NCBI GenBank assembly: GCA_964504155.1
Contig: CAZDCZ010000043.1
Coordinates: 1-27,638, forward strand
Length of the DNA stretch: 27,638 bases
Source of the DNA: CAZDCZ01 sp964504155
Lineage (GTDB): Bacteria; Bacteroidota; Bacteroidia; Bacteroidales; UBA12077
Reading direction: 5' to 3'
Shown: piece after piece, positions 25,381 through 27,638 of the stretch
How positions within the stretch are numbered: position 1 is the stretch's first letter
How the letters are laid out: each line of letters begins with the position of its first letter
Notes under the pieces: model-generated
Seen by the model: the letters and a program-made list of their open reading frames with translations, nothing else
Told to the model about the DNA's origin: nothing
The model's database searches: none
Translations under genes and position numbers: made by a program

Positions 25381-25416
25381 TGTCTATAAAGTCAAGTGTT
25401 TGTTTCTAGACAAATA

Positions 25417-26103
25417 CTAATTAATAAAATCCCATTCAAGAGATATATATCCTGTTGCTGTTGGAGCAGGACTTGCAGGAAAATCAGTAACAATTACTTT
25501 TCCCATACGTCCTTCAGTGGTTTTGATTATCCAAACAGGTTCGTCATTAGGAATATCGTTTTTTGCAGGACCTTTCCATTTATCCCCAATAACCAATTTA
25601 TTATATTCATTTACTACATCAGACATTAATGGTTTTCCTGTATCTCCTGTTGTTAGATTCGATATGTCAAAAGATGTATCGTCAGAATCAAAAGTAAAGG
25701 TTTGTAAATTATCTGTTGTTAAGTTTGTAAATGCTATATATCCTTTACATGAAACATCAATAGAACTGTAATTAACCGCTTTGGTATCTGTAGCTAGTGT
25801 AATATATGGCATTCCTGCAATACTTCCGTCAGGTTTTTCAGCTTTTATTGTACGAATTTTCATATCGTAATTAAAATCATCAACCGATAAGGAATCTAGA
25901 TTGTTTGCTCCTCCTGCTTCTTCATTGTATTCAAAATCGAAACCAATACCTCCGGGATTTCTGTTTGCACATATTAAATATGGTGAATTTAAACTTTGAA
26001 ATTGTTCCTGATTATTGTTTGGTTTATTGTTGTCGTCTTCTTCGCATGAAGAGAATAGTAATGCCACAGTGGCTACAATTAGTAGTTGTTTAAATATGCT
26101 CAT
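25417..26103 (-). CDS. hmuY: HmuY-like heme-binding lipoprotein
   Basis: The 228-residue lipoprotein has a signal peptide ending LLFSSC (Cys20), then an acidic Asn-rich linker (21-36) and a beta-rich domain. Its C-terminal half (DEPVWIIKTTEGRMGKVIVT, then TGYISLEWDF) looks like the HmuY fold. HmuY proteins sit on the outer membrane, take heme from host or community proteins and pass it to the HmuR receptor encoded next. Porphyromonas gingivalis HmuY binds heme through two His. The mature part here has no His at all, so Met (several are present, e.g. NYDMKI, AGMPY, PLMSD, GRMGK) would have to serve. It is preceded by the shared iron-locus promoter. The family call rests on pattern and context. 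Confidence 0.75.
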   Translation of the reverse strand: MSIFKQLLIVATVALLFSSCEEDDNNKPNNNQEQFQSLNSPYLICANRNPGGIGFDFEYNEEAGGANNLDSLSVDDFNYDMKIRTIKAEKPDGSIAGMPYITLATDTKAVNYSSIDVSCKGYIAFTNLTTDNLQTFTFDSDDTSFDISNLTTGDTGKPLMSDVVNEYNKLVIGDKWKGPAKNDIPNDEPVWIIKTTEGRMGKVIVTDFPASPAPTATGYISLEWDFIN

Positions 26104-26140
26104 AGTTTTTACATTTTAGTATATGATTAAAATAATAATG

Positions 26141-26220
26141 CAAAATTGAGCTTTATTGATATTTTCTACAATACCTTAATTGTATGATTTTTTTAGAGAT
26201 AATTTCCTATAATTATGGGA
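26141..26220 (-). promoter_or_regulatory. Iron-locus promoter, copy B (hmuY)
   Basis: On the minus strand the distal palindrome TCCCATAATTATAGGA (26220-26205) is followed by the 25-bp element at 26192-26168 (AAAAATCATACAATT then AAGGTATTGT). Then come 19 nt and the -7 box CAATTTTG (26148-26141), followed by CATT. Only one base of 25 differs from the copy before flavodoxin, and the distal palindromes match at 12 of 16. The -7 box departs from consensus at its first position (CA instead of TA) in both copies, which fits an activator-dependent promoter. Confidence 0.8.
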
Positions 26221-26234
26221 AGTGCTTATTATAT

Positions 26235-26828
26235 TTATTTCAAAGAATCATTAATATCGATAATGTTATTTGCTACAGCATAAATAGCCATCGCCGCAGA
26301 AGATTTTACATCAAGTTTGCGACCTATGTTTTTGCGGTGTGTTACAACTGTATGTATGCTTATAAAAAGAGCTTCGGCAATTTCTTTATTCGATTTCCCT
26401 TGTGCAAGTAATTTTAATACATCTGTTTCTCGTTTACTAAGAATATTCTCAGAAATATTTTTTTTCTTATTCTTAATTGTTAAGAATTTTAAAATGGTAT
26501 TTTTTATCAATTCCTTATTATCATTAATATAGATATAATCATTAAATTGACAATAGAAATTTCTATTATATATTGTAGATATTATACCTAATAAATGACT
26601 TTTGTTAAACTGTGTAGTAAATTTATTAAAAGTAATTGAACAATTATTAAGTAATATTGGATTAAGTAAAACAATATTAAAATCGATAGTATTAAACTTG
26701 CAACAGTCACTAAGGGAATCTGTTACGGTAACGACAATGTTGTTATTAACTGATTTTATTATGTTAGACAATCCCTCCTGAATAATAATTGAAGGCTCTA
26801 TAATTAATATGTTGTATATAATTTTCAA
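26235..26828 (-). CDS. LuxR/NarL-type regulator with degenerate receiver domain
   Basis: This 197-residue DNA-binding protein has a receiver-like N-terminal domain (about 1-115) and a C-terminal LuxR helix-turn-helix (about 130-190, LSKRETDVLKLLAQGKSNKE, then SIHTVVTHRKNIGRKL). The receiver has lost its phosphorylation site: the acidic pair reads EP (ILIIEPS) and the acceptor Asp position reads Asn (VLLNP). It should therefore not work as a normal two-component regulator. The start is a TTG directly after the TAA of the hemerythrin gene, in the same frame; no ATG lies near. It resembles P. gingivalis PG1237 (CdhR), which I recall as a LuxR-family activator of hmuY/hmuR. Here it sits next to hmuY. 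Confidence 0.85.
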   Translation of the reverse strand: MKIIYNILIIEPSIIIQEGLSNIIKSVNNNIVVTVTDSLSDCCKFNTIDFNIVLLNPILLNNCSITFNKFTTQFNKSHLLGIISTIYNRNFYCQFNDYIYINDNKELIKNTILKFLTIKNKKKNISENILSKRETDVLKLLAQGKSNKEIAEALFISIHTVVTHRKNIGRKLDVKSSAAMAIYAVANNIIDINDSLK

Positions 26829-27533
26829 TTATCTATTTTTAAATTTTATTTCCATTCGTTCTACTATTGGGATTAAAATTTCATTCTCAATTTTTGCATG
26901 AATATTTAAGTCTTGCTCTAAATCGAACAAATCAAATAGTATTTTCCTTCGTATTTTTCTATCGTTTTTTTGTGGAATATGTTGTATTAATAATTTTATT
27001 AAATCATCTAGTTTGCCTTCTATATCATCATGATGTTCTTTGTAGATATTAACTGAGTAGTTATTACTTTTGTCAACGTTTTGCTTATGTTTAATTCTAT
27101 CGAATAAATTAGTAATGTATGGAAAGACAATATCGTTTTCGTAATTGAAATGTTGGTCGACTTCTGTTGTATATTCTTTAAAAAAATTTTCAACCATTAA
27201 TATTTCAGAACTATTATTTGCCTCATGCATTAATTGAATATTGTAATTAATGTTAGGATAAATTTCGTTAATATAGTATTGATGTGATTTTTGCAAATAT
27301 TGAATTATTGCTATTATATAATCGCAATTATAGATTTGCAAAGGCTTATATTTATTGTTAATATGTAAATTAAGAATAGTTAAAAAAACTTCAAGATTAA
27401 TATTGTTTTCTTTACATATTTCTTCGACTGTTTTTTCGTGTAAGCCTAAGTTTATTCCAAATCGTTCGATAACCGATAAAAGAATATGATTATTAAAGAG
27501 AACATCTTTCATTTTTATGTCTTTATAAATCAT
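26829..27533 (-). CDS. RIC/YtfE-like hemerythrin-domain di-iron protein
   Basis: The 234-residue protein is helical throughout. The N-terminal part (about 10-58, FGINLGLHEKTVEEICKENN) resembles the ScdA_N domain of RIC proteins but lacks its Cys-Cys pair. The hemerythrin domain has a full ligand set: His84, His128 and Glu132 (HFNYE), His167/168 (EHHDD), and His212 and Glu216 (HAKIE). These align in order and spacing with the E. coli YtfE ligands as I recall them (84, 129, 133, 160, 204, 208). RIC proteins repair nitric-oxide- or oxidant-damaged iron centres; such a site can also sense O2, NO or iron. The stop codon abuts the LuxR start. An ATG at 27512 is an alternative start. Confidence 0.85.
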   Translation of the reverse strand: MIYKDIKMKDVLFNNHILLSVIERFGINLGLHEKTVEEICKENNINLEVFLTILNLHINNKYKPLQIYNCDYIIAIIQYLQKSHQYYINEIYPNINYNIQLMHEANNSSEILMVENFFKEYTTEVDQHFNYENDIVFPYITNLFDRIKHKQNVDKSNNYSVNIYKEHHDDIEGKLDDLIKLLIQHIPQKNDRKIRRKILFDLFDLEQDLNIHAKIENEILIPIVERMEIKFKNR

Positions 27534-27638
27534 ATTTTTGCTTTTTTATTATTTTAGATTGATAATCGTTGAAAAAATAAATATTTAAAAAAAAGTTTTT
27601 GTATTCATCAATTTTATAAAAAATTTTATATAAAAGTC

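Noticed and set aside
26030..26085. GCCACAGTGGC, similar to part of a cobalamin riboswitch core
   Set aside because: It lies inside the coding sequence for the HmuY-like signal peptide (VATVALLF) and no other riboswitch element surrounds it.
1..27638. CRISPR array, insertion sequence or prophage
   Set aside because: No regularly spaced repeats, transposase, integrase or terminal repeats were seen on either strand.

Overview
The window is strongly AT-rich chromosomal DNA from a member of the Bacteroidota, most likely an anaerobic Bacteroidales. The evidence is the Bacteroidota-type -7 promoter box (TAnnTTTG) ahead of many genes, the lack of regular Shine-Dalgarno sites, the tig-clpP-clpX order, divergent family members typical of the phylum (trigger factor, LptB, a TonB receptor with an N-terminal carboxypeptidase-regulatory-like domain), and the HmuY, DUF2023 and LuxR genes at the right end. 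I cannot assign genus or species. No insertion sequence, phage gene or CRISPR array was seen.

Positions 1-20,700 are mostly housekeeping genes. On the plus strand come an unknown lipoprotein, a DMT transporter, GmhA (LPS heptose), a ComM/YifB AAA protein and a membrane pyrophosphatase. A minus-strand AMMECR1 protein follows, then a plus-strand glycosyltransferase, an orphan OppC-like permease and an unknown coiled-coil protein. The minus strand then carries an ABC-2 exporter pair and RecQ. The plus strand resumes with KdsD (Kdo synthesis) and LptB (LPS export); a small secreted ORF lies opposite. After these come tRNA-Leu(TAG), trigger factor, ClpP and ClpX. Clear stem-loop terminators close several of these units.

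Positions 20,960-27,533 are all on the minus strand and look like one iron/heme-limitation locus. In transcription order it encodes a RIC/YtfE-like di-iron hemerythrin, a LuxR-type regulator with a degenerate receiver domain, an HmuY-like lipoprotein, an HmuR-like TonB receptor, an OB-fold-like lipoprotein, a terminator, a long-chain flavodoxin and a DUF2023 protein. The logic is to acquire heme and to replace iron-sulfur ferredoxin with flavodoxin when iron is short.

The main discovery is a pair of matching promoters ahead of hmuY and the flavodoxin gene. A 25-bp element, 24/25 identical between the two, ends on the -33 region exactly 19 nt before a non-consensus CAnnTTTG -7 box. A second AATT-centred palindrome lies 36-37 bp further upstream in both. 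The neighbouring hemerythrin/LuxR pair, whose ORFs abut in the same frame as TAA-TTG, is the obvious candidate to read this element. Both iron units also carry long perfect inverted repeats between their first and second genes.
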